Assembly (NCBI RefSeq): GCF_014650995.1
Contig: NZ_BMWA01000028.1
Location: 60,858 to 124,857 of the forward strand
DNA length: 64,000 nt
Source of the DNA: Streptomyces viridiviolaceus
GTDB lineage: Bacteria; Actinomycetota; Actinomycetes; Streptomycetales; Streptomycetaceae
Direction of reading: 5' to 3'
Under the pieces are notes generated by a model, which was not told the origin of the DNA, did no database searches, and worked only from the letters and a program-made list of their open reading frames with translations. The first letter of the stretch is position 1. Every line of letters starts with the position of its first letter. This document shows, in pieces, positions 24,795 through 32,961 of this stretch. A program made the translations under genes and the position numbers.

Positions 24795-25487
24795 GGCGCG
24801 GGGGCAGGAGGCGGCGCTCGCCTGGGTGAGCAGCACGTGCATGCGCTCCGTGAGCTGCGCGACATCGTCGGCGGGCGCGTGGAACGGCAGTCGTACGTCG
24901 CCGTGGGCGCGGGCCCGCTCGATCCGCAGCGTCAGTCCGTGCCGGTCCACGGCGAGCGGGCGGACCCGGACCGCGCCGTGCAGGCTGTCGGCGTCGACGA
25001 GCCGGGTGAGCCGCTCCACCGCGTCGCCGTGGCAGTCGGCGAGGTGGGTCAGCAGCCGGGCCTCGGCCGTGGCCAGCGGATCGGGTGCGGCGGTGGCGAA
25101 CTCGTCGAGGTCGACCACCACGGCGCCGGACGGCCGCCGCAGCACCACGCGGGTGGGCCGGAACACCAGGTGGCCGTCCTCCGGGGCGAACCAGCCCGCG
25201 AGCCAGAGCCGGGCCCTGATCCGGCCCCGCACCGGGACGGGCGCGACGTCGGCGAACTCCAGCACCGCGGACGGCTCCCCTCGTGGCGCGCAGATCGCCG
25301 CCGCGAGGAGGGCGCTGTCCTCGGGTACGTGCAGGAGCACCCGGCCGTCGTCGGCCACGGTGTGCGCGCCCACGAACTCCTCGCGGCCGCCCTCCGCGGT
25401 CACCGCGCAGGACCAAGCGGCGGCGAGCACGGAGCGGGCCTGCTCCGCCGCGGCAGGCGCGGCCGTCCAGGTGTGGCTGTCACCCAT
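24762..25487 (-). CDS. DUF2470-domain protein, iron-regulated
   Basis: About 241 residues with a DUF2470 domain, found with heme- and iron-linked HugZ/pyridoxamine-oxidase-like split-barrel proteins. The C-terminal part shows ARLLTHLADCHGDAVERLTRLVD, which has the HxxxCHGD-like motif of that domain. The N-terminal part carries split-barrel strands (RVLLHVPEDSALLAAAICAPRG). The start is ATG 25487. A DmdR-type iron box stands 24 bases upstream, so expression should rise under iron limitation. A role in heme or siderophore iron handling fits but is inferred. Confidence 0.82.
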   Translation of the reverse strand: MGDSHTWTAAPAAAEQARSVLAAAWSCAVTAEGGREEFVGAHTVADDGRVLLHVPEDSALLAAAICAPRGEPSAVLEFADVAPVPVRGRIRARLWLAGWFAPEDGHLVFRPTRVVLRRPSGAVVVDLDEFATAAPDPLATAEARLLTHLADCHGDAVERLTRLVDADSLHGAVRVRPLAVDRHGLTLRIERARAHGDVRLPFHAPADDVAQLTERMHVLLTQASAASCPRALQRQRTDGDG

Positions 25488-25510
25488 CCCCAACCTCCGT
25501 CGTCAACTCA

Positions 25511-25529
25511 TTAGGTAAGGCTTGCCTAA
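25511..25529. promoter_or_regulatory. DmdR/DtxR-type iron box
   Basis: TTAGGTAAGGCTTGCCTAA is a 19-base near-perfect match to the actinobacterial iron-box consensus (TTAGGTTAGGCTNACCTAA), with the symmetric TTAGG and CCTAA ends. It lies upstream of the DUF2470 gene and would let iron-loaded DmdR repress it. This is a strong motif match. Confidence 0.88.
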
Positions 25530-25647
25530 CCTATCGGAGATCAAGGTGCGCGCCAACCAGCAGGCGTGATCTTTGCGAGACCTTTCAGCGCACGAAGGGG
25601 CGCATCTCAGCGGGCTGTGCGCGTGTTCCGGAGCGCAACGGAGCCGA

Positions 25648-26256
25648 TCAGGGCGCGAGGGCGCCCAGCAGGGCCCGCGCGCACAGGTCGCGCACCTGCT
25701 CCCGGGTCAGCTCCGGGCCGCGCAGCCACTCCAGGCAGACCGCGGTGGTGAACGCCAGCCAGCCGCGCACCGCCAGCCGTACGTCGGCCCGTTCCCGGAA
25801 GACCGGTCCGAACTCCGGGTCGGCGGTCAGGGCCGCGAGGATCTGCCGCTCCTGCGCGGCCAGCGACTCCCGATAGACCCTGCGCACGGCCTGGTCCCCC
25901 GCCGCGTCGGCGCGGTGGAAGGCCCGGTAACCGTGCGCGTGGGCCTCGACGTACTCCAGATACGCGTCGAGACCGGCGGTGAGCTGCTCGCGCACCGGAA
26001 CGCCGGGCACGGCCGCCGTCATCCGCAGCATGCGCGCGCTCTCCCGCTCGACGACCGCCGCGAAGAAGTCCCGCTTGGTGGGGAAGTAGTGATAGAGCAG
26101 CCCGCGGGAGACCCCGGCCATCTCGGCGACCCGTTCGATCCACACGTCGTCGTAGGGGCTCTCGGAGAACAGCCGAGCCCCCACCGACAGCAACTGCTCC
26201 CGGCGCTCCTCGGTGCTGAGCCGGCGGCGCGTGCGCTCGCCCTGGTCGGCGGCCAT
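25648..26256 (-). CDS. TetR-family regulator, likely controlling the divergent P450
   Basis: A 202-residue TetR protein. Its helix-turn-helix is in the first 60 residues (ERREQLLSVGARLFSESPYDDVWIERVAEMAGVSRGLLYHYFPTKRDFF); the recognition helix is GVSRGLLYHYF. The C-terminal domain binds an unknown ligand. It is divergent from the P450 across 108 bases that contain two TTGAnnnn-type inverted elements, which suggests it controls the P450 and itself. The start ATG is at 26256. Confidence 0.9.
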   Translation of the reverse strand: MAADQGERTRRRLSTEERREQLLSVGARLFSESPYDDVWIERVAEMAGVSRGLLYHYFPTKRDFFAAVVERESARMLRMTAAVPGVPVREQLTAGLDAYLEYVEAHAHGYRAFHRADAAGDQAVRRVYRESLAAQERQILAALTADPEFGPVFRERADVRLAVRGWLAFTTAVCLEWLRGPELTREQVRDLCARALLGALAP

Positions 26257-26269
26257 GGCGGCACTCTAC

Positions 26270-26326
26270 TTGACGCCGGTTCAACAGCGGGACGAGACTG
26301 GAAAGCGCTATTGAACCCACGTACAA
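26270..26326. promoter_or_regulatory. Twin inverted elements between TetR and P450, candidate operators
   Basis: TTGACGCCGGTTCAA (26270-26284) and TTGAACCCACGTACAA (26311-26326) are two similar partly symmetric elements with TTGA and CAA ends, 41 bases apart in the divergent spacer. TetR repressors commonly bind such 15-16 bp sites overlapping both promoters. Assignment rests on position and symmetry alone. Confidence 0.45.
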
Positions 26327-26364
26327 CGAGCTGAAGACGTCCGAACGGCAAGGGAGATCGCTTC

Positions 26365-27891
26365 ATGGCGGAGACGACCGAGGCGCCGGCCGGGAACGGA
26401 CTGCCCAAGGGATTCCGCAGCGCCGAACTGGGCTGGCCCGAGCTGCACCGCATACCGCATCCGCCGCACCGGCTCCCCCTGCTCGGGGACGTGATCGGAG
26501 CCGGCCGGCGCACCCCGCTGCAGGACTCGCTGCGGTACGCGCGGCAGCTGGGGCCCATCTTCCGGCGGAGGGCCTTCGGCAAGGAGTTCGTGTTCGTGTG
26601 GGGCGCCGAGCTCGCCGCCGACCTGGCGGACGAGTCGCGCTTCGCCAAGCACGTGGGCCTCGGCGTGGCCAATCTGCGGCCGGTCGCCGGTGACGGGCTG
26701 TTCACGGCGTACAACCACGAGCCGAACTGGCAGCTCGCGCACGACGTGCTCGCACCCGGTTTCAGCCGGGAGGCGATGGCCGGGTACCACCCCATGATGC
26801 TGGCCGTGGCGGACCGGCTCACCGCCCACTGGGACCGTGCTCAGGCGGCGGGCCGGTCGGTGGACGTGCCGGGTGACATGACCAAGCTGACGCTGGAGAC
26901 GATCGCCCGCACCGGGTTCGGGCACGACTTCGGGTCCTTCGAACGCCCCCGGCTCCACCCCTTCGTGACCGCGATGGTGGGCACGCTCACCTACGCACAG
27001 CGCCTCAACACCGTGCCCGCGCCGCTCGCCCCGTGGCTCCTGCGCGGCGCGAGCCGCCGGAACAGGGCGGACATCGACCACCTCAACCGCACGGTCGACG
27101 AGGTGGTCCGGGCCCGCCGCGGCGCACGCGGAGAGGGAGACCTGCTCGACCGGATGCTGGAGACGACCCACCCCGGAACCGGTGAGCGGCTCTCCGCGGA
27201 GAACGTCCGCCGTCAGGTCATCACCTTCCTCGTCGCCGGTCACGAGACCACCTCGGGCGCGCTCTCCTTCGCCCTGCACTACCTCGCCCGGCACCCCGAC
27301 GTCGCCGCCCGCGCCCGTGCCGAGGTGGACCGCGTGTGGGGCGACGCGGCGGCGCCGGGCTACGAGCAGGTGGCCAAGCTGCGCTATGTGCGCCGGGTGC
27401 TGGACGAGTCGCTGCGGCTGTGGCCGACCGCGCCCGCCTTCTCGCGGGAGGCCCGCGCGGACACGGTGCTGGCCGGCACGCATCCGATGCGGCGCGGCGC
27501 CTGGGCACTGGTCCTGACCCCGATGCTGCACCGCGACCCGGAGGTGTGGGGGCCCGACGCCGAACGGTTCGATCCGGACCGCTTCGACGCGGGGGCGGTG
27601 CGCTCCCGCCCCCCGCACACCTTCAAGCCGTTCGGCACAGGTGCGCGGGCGTGCATCGGGCGGCAGTTCGCCCTGCACGAGGCCACGCTCGTCCTCGGGC
27701 TGCTGCTGCGCCGTTACGAGCTGCGGCCCGACCCCGGCTACCGGCTGCGCGTGACCGAACGCCTGACACTGATGCCCCACGGGCTGCGGCTGTGGCCCAC
27801 CCGGCGCTCGGGTGCGCCCGCCGTCGCCGCGCCGGTCGCGGAACGGGCCCCGTCAGAGCCGCGCTGCCCAGTGCGCGGGCCGGGTGACTGA
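26365..27891 (+). CDS. Cytochrome P450, CYP102-like without a reductase domain
   Basis: A 508-residue P450 that aligns by motif with the heme domain of the self-sufficient CYP102 (P450 BM3) family. Motifs are I-helix AGHETTSG (291-298), ExxR at Glu348/Arg351 in DESLRLWP, and the heme loop FGTGARACIGRQFALHEA with Cys430, close to BM3. BM3 continues into an FMN/FAD reductase after the heme domain; this protein ends about 50 residues after it with a Pro/Arg-rich tail. It must take electrons from separate proteins. Fatty acid hydroxylation is the family activity. It ends overlapping the next gene by 39 bases. Confidence 0.9.
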   Translation: MAETTEAPAGNGLPKGFRSAELGWPELHRIPHPPHRLPLLGDVIGAGRRTPLQDSLRYARQLGPIFRRRAFGKEFVFVWGAELAADLADESRFAKHVGLGVANLRPVAGDGLFTAYNHEPNWQLAHDVLAPGFSREAMAGYHPMMLAVADRLTAHWDRAQAAGRSVDVPGDMTKLTLETIARTGFGHDFGSFERPRLHPFVTAMVGTLTYAQRLNTVPAPLAPWLLRGASRRNRADIDHLNRTVDEVVRARRGARGEGDLLDRMLETTHPGTGERLSAENVRRQVITFLVAGHETTSGALSFALHYLARHPDVAARARAEVDRVWGDAAAPGYEQVAKLRYVRRVLDESLRLWPTAPAFSREARADTVLAGTHPMRRGAWALVLTPMLHRDPEVWGPDAERFDPDRFDAGAVRSRPPHTFKPFGTGARACIGRQFALHEATLVLGLLLRRYELRPDPGYRLRVTERLTLMPHGLRLWPTRRSGAPAVAAPVAERAPSEPRCPVRGPGD

Positions 27892-28683
27892 CCCCGGCAG
27901 CCGGGTACCGGCGCCGCCCCGGGCCGCGTCGACCTGCGGCTGGGTCAGGAAGAACGCGCCCGTCAGGTCCGCATCGGTCAGGTCGGCGTCGCGCAGGTCC
28001 GCTCCGATCAGATCCGCGCCCCGCAGGTCGGCGCCGGTCAGGTCGGCGGCGATGAGGTAGGCGCCGCGCAGATCGGCACCGCGCAGGTCGGCGCCCTTGA
28101 GGCGGGCACCGATCAGGTCGGCGTTCCGGCGGTTCTTCCCACGGCCGCGCGTCCCGGCCCGCACCAGCTCGCTGGTGCGCAGCAGCAGCACGTTGATCTC
28201 CTGCCGGTGTGCGGCCACGTCCAGGCCGGCCAGTTCCTCGGCGGGCTCGCGGGTGAGCCGTTCGGTGGCGGCCAGCGCCCGGCGCAGGTCGGCGTGGACC
28301 GGGCGGGCGGCGGGCAGGGCCAGGGCCTCTGTCAGGTACCACAGCAGCTCGTGCAGCTGACGGACCACCGGGAACACGTCGAACATGCGCCGGGCGTGCT
28401 CCGCCGGGGCGTTCCGCCAGTCCTGACCGGCGAAGGTGATCTGCGAGACCTTCTGCCCGGCGCCGAAGCAGTCGTAGACCGTGCAGCCGGTGAAGCCGCT
28501 CTGGCGCAGCCGCGCGTGGATGCCGCAGCGGTGGTCGTCCCGGAGGTTGCGGCACGGCTTTCCGGCGGCCTTGTCGATCTTGAAGTCCGCCGATGCGGAG
28601 AACGGCAGGGCGACGCAGCACAGACCGAAGCACCGTTCGCAGTCGCCGCGCAGTTCTGCCAGGTCAGCCGTCTCTTCTTGCAT
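27853..28683 (-). CDS. Pentapeptide-repeat protein with Cys-rich N terminus
   Basis: A protein of about 276 residues. The first 70 residues are cysteine-rich (CERCFGLCC, RDDHRCG, GCTVYDC), possibly a metal- or iron-sulfur-binding module. Residues about 75-190 are helical. The end is a stretch of about 14 pentapeptide repeats of the A(D/N)LxG type (ADLRGADLRGAYLIAADLTG...), forming a right-handed beta helix. The repeat family includes gyrase-protecting and secreted types; the Cys module and cytoplasmic context suggest neither. The start may be 28683 or 28695. It is convergent with the P450. Confidence 0.85.
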   Translation of the reverse strand: MQEETADLAELRGDCERCFGLCCVALPFSASADFKIDKAAGKPCRNLRDDHRCGIHARLRQSGFTGCTVYDCFGAGQKVSQITFAGQDWRNAPAEHARRMFDVFPVVRQLHELLWYLTEALALPAARPVHADLRRALAATERLTREPAEELAGLDVAAHRQEINVLLLRTSELVRAGTRGRGKNRRNADLIGARLKGADLRGADLRGAYLIAADLTGADLRGADLIGADLRDADLTDADLTGAFFLTQPQVDAARGGAGTRLPGSVTRPAHWAARL

Positions 28684-28761
28684 GGCGTCGAGCATACGGA
28701 ACGGCCGCGCCCGCGTGTCGTGGGCCTGCCTGCGCCTCGGGCAGGGAACCGAGCATGCCGA

Positions 28762-28786
28762 GGGGCCGCCGCCTTCGGACGGCCCC
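28762..28786 (-). terminator. Candidate terminator hairpin after the PIG-L gene
   Basis: GGGGCCG (28762-28768) and CGGCCCC (28780-28786) form a 7-bp stem around an 11-base loop, 48 bases beyond the end of the PIG-L gene. No T-run follows. It likely separates PIG-L transcription from the pentapeptide gene. Confidence 0.45.
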
Positions 28787-28833
28787 GGTGCTCCTCGAAC
28801 CGCCCGGCCGGGTCCTCCCCCGCCGCCCTGCCG

Positions 28834-29577
28834 CTACCGGCCGAGGAGCTCGAACGCGACCGCCGGCCTGCCCCCGAACCGCTCGCCCGTGGCCTGGGCG
28901 TACCCGGTGAGGAATCCGCGGACGTACGTCTCCGGGTCCTCGTCCGTCAGCGCCTCGATGTACGTGCGGTGTTCGAGCAGCGAGCGGACCGCGCGCTCCA
29001 GCCCCGCGCTCGCGTCCACGGCGTGCGTGGGCCGGGTGGAACCGGCGACGGCGACCCACCGGACGCCGTTCCAGGGTTCGAGGCCCTGCTCGATCAGCTC
29101 GGGGAAGATCCACCGGTTGCCGGCGTCGGCCGCCGCGTCGAGCGTGGCCCGGCCGACGGCCACGTGGTCCGGGGTGTTCCAGGCCACGCCGCCCCAGGTG
29201 TCCCGGTGGTTGAGGGTGATGACCAGCTCGGGCCGGTACCGGCGGATGGCGGCGGCGATGTCCCGGCGCAACGGGATGCCGTACTCGACGACGCCGTCCC
29301 GGTGGTCGAGGAACTCCACCTCGCTCACCCCGACCACGGCCGCGCTCGCCCGCTGCTCCCGCTCCCGCAGTGCCCCGCACTCCGTGGGCGCCAGCGTGTC
29401 GATGCCCGCCTCGCCCCGGGTCGCGAGCACGTAGGCGACCTCGCGGCCCTCGTCGGTCCAGGCCGCGATCGCCGCGGAGCAGCCGTACTCCAGGTCGTCG
29501 GGGTGGGCCACGACGGCGAGGGCTCGCTGCCAGTCGCCGGGCATGGCCTCCAGTTGCGTGATCGTCGGCTCCGTCAT
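28834..29577 (-). CDS. PIG-L family zinc deacetylase
   Basis: A 247-residue LmbE/PIG-L deacetylase. It has the zinc-binding AHPDD at about residues 24-28 and the distal metal-ligand region TLNHRDTWGGVAWNTPDHVAVG. Members remove N-acetyl groups from glucosamine derivatives, as in mycothiol synthesis (MshB) or antibiotic scaffolds. Here no such cluster is near, so the substrate is unknown. It is an isolated gene on the minus strand, followed by the hairpin at 28762. Confidence 0.9.
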   Translation of the reverse strand: MTEPTITQLEAMPGDWQRALAVVAHPDDLEYGCSAAIAAWTDEGREVAYVLATRGEAGIDTLAPTECGALREREQRASAAVVGVSEVEFLDHRDGVVEYGIPLRRDIAAAIRRYRPELVITLNHRDTWGGVAWNTPDHVAVGRATLDAAADAGNRWIFPELIEQGLEPWNGVRWVAVAGSTRPTHAVDASAGLERAVRSLLEHRTYIEALTDEDPETYVRGFLTGYAQATGERFGGRPAVAFELLGR

Positions 29578-29619
29578 GCCCGCACACTAACCCCCACCGC
29601 TGACATCGGACGCGGGAAT

Positions 29620-30921
29620 TCACGCCTCGTCGCGGGCGAGGGCCAGCAGGCGGTCCAGGACGCGGGGCCCGCCGGCCCGTACGCCGTCGTGCTCGAACTC
29701 GTCGGTGACCCAGGTGCGCAGGCCGCGGATCGCCCGGGCGGTGGTCAGCGAGTGGTCGGTGTCGACGTACATGTCGTCGTGGTAGACGGCCGCCGCGACC
29801 GGTACCTCGTTGACGGCGAGGCGGGCGCGGTCGTACAGGGGCCGCCAGTCGGTGCGGGCGGCGAGCAGCTCGGCGGTCTCGCGCAGCGGGCGCAGCGCCG
29901 GGTCGCAGTCGAACGTCCAGGGGTGGACGGACTCGCCGGTGAACATCAGCGGCTCGTCCCCGGCGAGGGCCTTGGCGGCGTCGAAGCGGGGGAACTCGGC
30001 GCGGACCCGTTCGGCCGACCAGTCGGTGGGGCGCCCGTCCTGGCCGTAGATGGCCTCGTGGACGAGGGCGTACAGCGGGTGGCCGGCGTAGGAGAGCAGG
30101 CTCTGCACCTGTTCCTGGAAGGCGTCGGACAGTTCCGGGCCCCGCGGGGTGCTGACGAAGGCGTCCTCCAGGAGGAAGTGCAGCCGGTGGCTGCCCTCGC
30201 CGCGGCCGAGGAGGATGCCGAGGGACTGGAAGGCCTCGACGGTGAGCCGGTAGCCGCCCGGCAGGACGACGTCGTGGCTCAGCAGGTGGTCGGCGATGCG
30301 GCGGGCGCGCTCGACGTCCTGCGGGTAGCGGGCGTAGTGTGCGGCGACCTTGCGCTCGATCCGCGGGTAGGCGGCCCGGTAGACGTCGTCGGCGTGGGCG
30401 TCCAGGGAGGGCAGGCCGCCGGTGATCAGGGCGGTGCTCAGGCCCTCGGGGGCCAGGGACAGGTAGGCGACGGTGCAGAAGCCGCCGAAGCTCTGGCCGA
30501 GGACGGTCCACGGGGCGCCGCCGGTGATCGCGGGGCGGATCGCCTCGCAGTCGCGGACGATGGAGTCGGCGCGGAAGTGGGTGAGGTAGTCGGCCTGTTC
30601 GGCGGGGCCGCCGCGCAGCGGCAGCGTCTGCCGGTTGGCGGGCGTCGAGGCGCCGGTGCCGCGCTGGTCCAGGAGCAGCACGCGATAGTCCTTCAGGGCG
30701 CGGCCGAGCCAGGCGGGGCGGCCGACGAAACGGTCCGCCCCGAACCCGGGGCCGCCCTGGAGGTAGACCAGCCACGGCAGGTCCTGTCCCGTCCGGTCGC
30801 TCGCCACGACCTCGCGCGCGTACAGCTCGATCGTCTCCCCCGCCGGGTCGTCGTGGTCGAGGGGCACGGTGAAACGGCGGTCGGTGAGGACGACGCCGGG
30901 CTGACGGTAGCTGACGCTCAA
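29620..30921 (-). CDS. Alpha/beta hydrolase, proline iminopeptidase type (S33)
   Basis: A 433-residue S33 peptidase-like hydrolase. It has the oxyanion motif LQGGPG (54-59), the nucleophile elbow GQSFGG, a large helical cap and a late histidine in the VYHDDMYVDTDHSL stretch. Streptomyces prolyl aminopeptidases have this length. It lacks a signal peptide, so it would trim N-terminal proline residues inside the cell. A pair of 9-bp inverted repeats stands upstream, and the LacI gene follows in the same direction upstream of it. Confidence 0.85.
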   Translation of the reverse strand: MSVSYRQPGVVLTDRRFTVPLDHDDPAGETIELYAREVVASDRTGQDLPWLVYLQGGPGFGADRFVGRPAWLGRALKDYRVLLLDQRGTGASTPANRQTLPLRGGPAEQADYLTHFRADSIVRDCEAIRPAITGGAPWTVLGQSFGGFCTVAYLSLAPEGLSTALITGGLPSLDAHADDVYRAAYPRIERKVAAHYARYPQDVERARRIADHLLSHDVVLPGGYRLTVEAFQSLGILLGRGEGSHRLHFLLEDAFVSTPRGPELSDAFQEQVQSLLSYAGHPLYALVHEAIYGQDGRPTDWSAERVRAEFPRFDAAKALAGDEPLMFTGESVHPWTFDCDPALRPLRETAELLAARTDWRPLYDRARLAVNEVPVAAAVYHDDMYVDTDHSLTTARAIRGLRTWVTDEFEHDGVRAGGPRVLDRLLALARDEA

Positions 30922-30962
30922 CGGGGCTCCCTGGACGGACGGATTCTTTCGGCCGTGTCCCA

Positions 30963-31018
30963 GTTCAGCACATGGTTCTGCGGCCGCGACCCGCCGGGAT
31001 CACGACATCGTGCTGAAC
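30963..31018. promoter_or_regulatory. Distant inverted repeat GTTCAGCAC / GTGCTGAAC
   Basis: Perfect 9-bp inverted arms at 30963-30971 and 31010-31018, separated by 38 bases, between the hydrolase start and the LacI stop. The span is too long for a simple hairpin but suits a looping or dual half-site operator. A regulator could not be assigned; the neighbouring LacI protein is the obvious candidate. Confidence 0.35.
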
Positions 31019-31024
31019 GGCGGG

Positions 31025-32050
31025 TCAGCGGGCGGCCAGGCTGGAGCGCCGCACGACCAGTTCGGGCTGGAGCACGACCCGCCGGTGGGTGTGCGTCCGG
31101 GCCGCGCCCTCGGACTCGGTCTCCTCCAGCAGCAGCTCCGCGGCCATGGCGCCCATGGTGACGGCGGGCTGGCGCACCGAGGTGAGCGGGACGGCCGCCG
31201 CGGCGGCGAACTCGATGTCGTCGTAGCCGACGATGGCGAGGTCGTCGGGGACGGCGACGCCGGCCGCGTACATGGCCTGCAGCACGCCGAGGGCGAGCAG
31301 GTCGTTGGCACAGAACACGGCGGTCGGCCGGTCGGTGAGGCCGAGCAGGCGGGCGCCGGCGTCGCGGCCGGCGGCGACGTCGAGGCGTTCGGTGGGCACC
31401 TCGCGCAGGGCGTCGGGTCCGAGGCCGGCCTCGGCGAGGGCGGCGAGGGCGCCGGTGCGGCGGTCGCGCACCTGGTTCAGGCCGGGTGGTCCGCTGACGT
31501 AGGCGATGGAGCGGTGCCCGGCGTGGACGAGGTGGCGCACCGCCAGTGCGCCGCCGGCGACGTCGTCGACGGAGACCGAGCACTCGGTGGTGCCCTCGGC
31601 GACCCGGTCGACCAGGACGAAGGGGATGTTGTGGCGCCGGAAGGCGTCGATGTTGCGGCCGGTGGCGTCGGCCGGCGTCAGCAGTACGCCACGCACCCGC
31701 TGCTCGGCGAAGAGCGACAGGTAATCGGCCTCCTCGCTCGGGCTCTGGGCGCTGTTGCAGACCATCACCCCGAGCCCGGCCTCGCGCGCGGCCCGCTCGG
31801 CGCCTCGTGCCACGTCGACGAAGAAGGGGTTGCCCATGTCCAGGACGAGCAGCCCCATGATCCGGCTGCGGCCCGCGCGCAGCTGGCGCGCGGACTCGCT
31901 GCGGACGTAGCCGAGCCGGTCGATCGCGGACAGCACCCTGGCGCGGGTCTCGGTGGCCACGCTGTCCGGACGGTTGATGACGTTCGACACCGTGCCCACG
32001 GAGACTCCGGCGGCGCGGGCGACGTCCTTGATACCCACCGACTGGGCCAT
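31025..32050 (-). CDS. LacI-family transcriptional regulator
   Basis: A 341-residue LacI regulator. The helix-turn-helix and hinge are IKDVARAAGVSVGTVSNVIN (7-26) and SARQLRAGRSR, and the periplasmic-binding-like ligand domain follows (IMGLLVLDMGNPFF, AVFCANDLLALGV, AIVGYDDIEFA). It normally senses a sugar. It is divergent from lutABC across 158 bases and upstream of the hydrolase gene on the same strand. Either could be its target. No sugar transporter is in the window. Confidence 0.92.
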   Translation of the reverse strand: MAQSVGIKDVARAAGVSVGTVSNVINRPDSVATETRARVLSAIDRLGYVRSESARQLRAGRSRIMGLLVLDMGNPFFVDVARGAERAAREAGLGVMVCNSAQSPSEEADYLSLFAEQRVRGVLLTPADATGRNIDAFRRHNIPFVLVDRVAEGTTECSVSVDDVAGGALAVRHLVHAGHRSIAYVSGPPGLNQVRDRRTGALAALAEAGLGPDALREVPTERLDVAAGRDAGARLLGLTDRPTAVFCANDLLALGVLQAMYAAGVAVPDDLAIVGYDDIEFAAAAAVPLTSVRQPAVTMGAMAAELLLEETESEGAARTHTHRRVVLQPELVVRRSSLAAR

Positions 32051-32178
32051 CGGGCAGGGACCTCCAGGGTCGAGCTAGGGGAACGCACCAGGAACGCGGG
32101 GCGGCCGGAAGACCTTCACATTACCGTCGCCGGTCTCCCCGGGGCCCCGGCCTGCCGACTACCCTGCGTCTCACCGGT

Positions 32179-32191
32179 GATCATCATGATC
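32179..32191. promoter_or_regulatory. Perfect GATCAT-C-ATGATC palindrome upstream of lutA
   Basis: A 13-base perfect palindrome, 17 bases before the lutA start and just ahead of the AAGGAG ribosome site, where a bound repressor would block transcription. Lactate operons in other bacteria are controlled by GntR/LldR-type or Fnr-type regulators; the divergent LacI protein is the nearest candidate. Confidence 0.45.
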
Positions 32192-32208
32192 GAGCACAAG
32201 GAGCCGCG

Positions 32209-32961
32209 ATGCGTGTCGCCCTGTTCCTGACCTGCGTCAACGACACGCTCTATCCGGACACCGGCCGTGCCGTGGTGAAACTGCTGACCAGGCTGGGCGT
32301 CGAAGTCGACTTCCCCATGGCCCAGACGTGCTGCGGACAGGCGCACTACAACACGGGGTACCGGTACGAGGCGGAGCCGCTGGCACGGCACTTCTCCGAT
32401 GTCTTCAAGGAGTACGAGGCGATCGTGACGCCGTCGGGATCGTGCGGCGCGATGGTGCGGGAGCTGTATCCCCGCATGGGCGAGCGGGCCCGGGCCGAGG
32501 GCCGCGGGGGCACGCTCGCCGCCACCCTGGCGCCGGTGGTGCCGAAGACGTACGAGCTGACGGAGTTCCTGGTGGACGTGCTGGGGGTGACGGACGTGGG
32601 GGCGTACTACCCGCACACGGTGACGTACCACCCGACCTGCCACGGGCTGCGCGGCCTGGGCCTGGGCGACCGGCCCCGGCGGCTGCTGGAGGCGGTGAAG
32701 GGGCTGGAGCTGGTGGAGTTGCCGGGCGCGGAGGAGTGCTGCGGCTTCGGCGGCACCTTCGCCGTGAAGAACTCCGACGTGTCGGCGGCGATGGGCGCGG
32801 ACAAGGTGCGCAACGCCGAGTCGACGGGCGCCCGGGTGCTGTGCGCGGCCGACAACTCCTGTCTGATGCACATCGGCGGGACCATGGCGCGGCTGCGGTC
32901 CGGCATGCGTCCGGTGCACATCGCTCAGATCCTGGCGAGCACGGAGGGGGCTGCCGCATGA
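32209..32961 (+). CDS. lutA: Lactate-utilisation protein LutA (Fe-S subunit)
   Basis: A 250-residue cysteine-rich CCG-domain protein. It is part of LutABC, which oxidises L-lactate to pyruvate with electrons passing to the respiratory chain. Two CCG-type motifs are seen: TCCGQAHYNTGY (residues about 41-52) and later ECCGFGGTFAVKN (about 179-191). These bind iron-sulfur or similar centres, as in heterodisulfide reductase subunit B. AAGGAG lies six bases before the ATG. It overlaps lutB by ATGA. Confidence 0.93.
   Translation: MRVALFLTCVNDTLYPDTGRAVVKLLTRLGVEVDFPMAQTCCGQAHYNTGYRYEAEPLARHFSDVFKEYEAIVTPSGSCGAMVRELYPRMGERARAEGRGGTLAATLAPVVPKTYELTEFLVDVLGVTDVGAYYPHTVTYHPTCHGLRGLGLGDRPRRLLEAVKGLELVELPGAEECCGFGGTFAVKNSDVSAAMGADKVRNAESTGARVLCAADNSCLMHIGGTMARLRSGMRPVHIAQILASTEGAAA

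Noticed and set aside
28207..31161. 984-codon plus-strand open frame
   Set aside because: Antisense to the pentapeptide, PIG-L and S33 genes, each with catalytic motifs. The product (many VxxL/GAEQ stretches) shows no domain.
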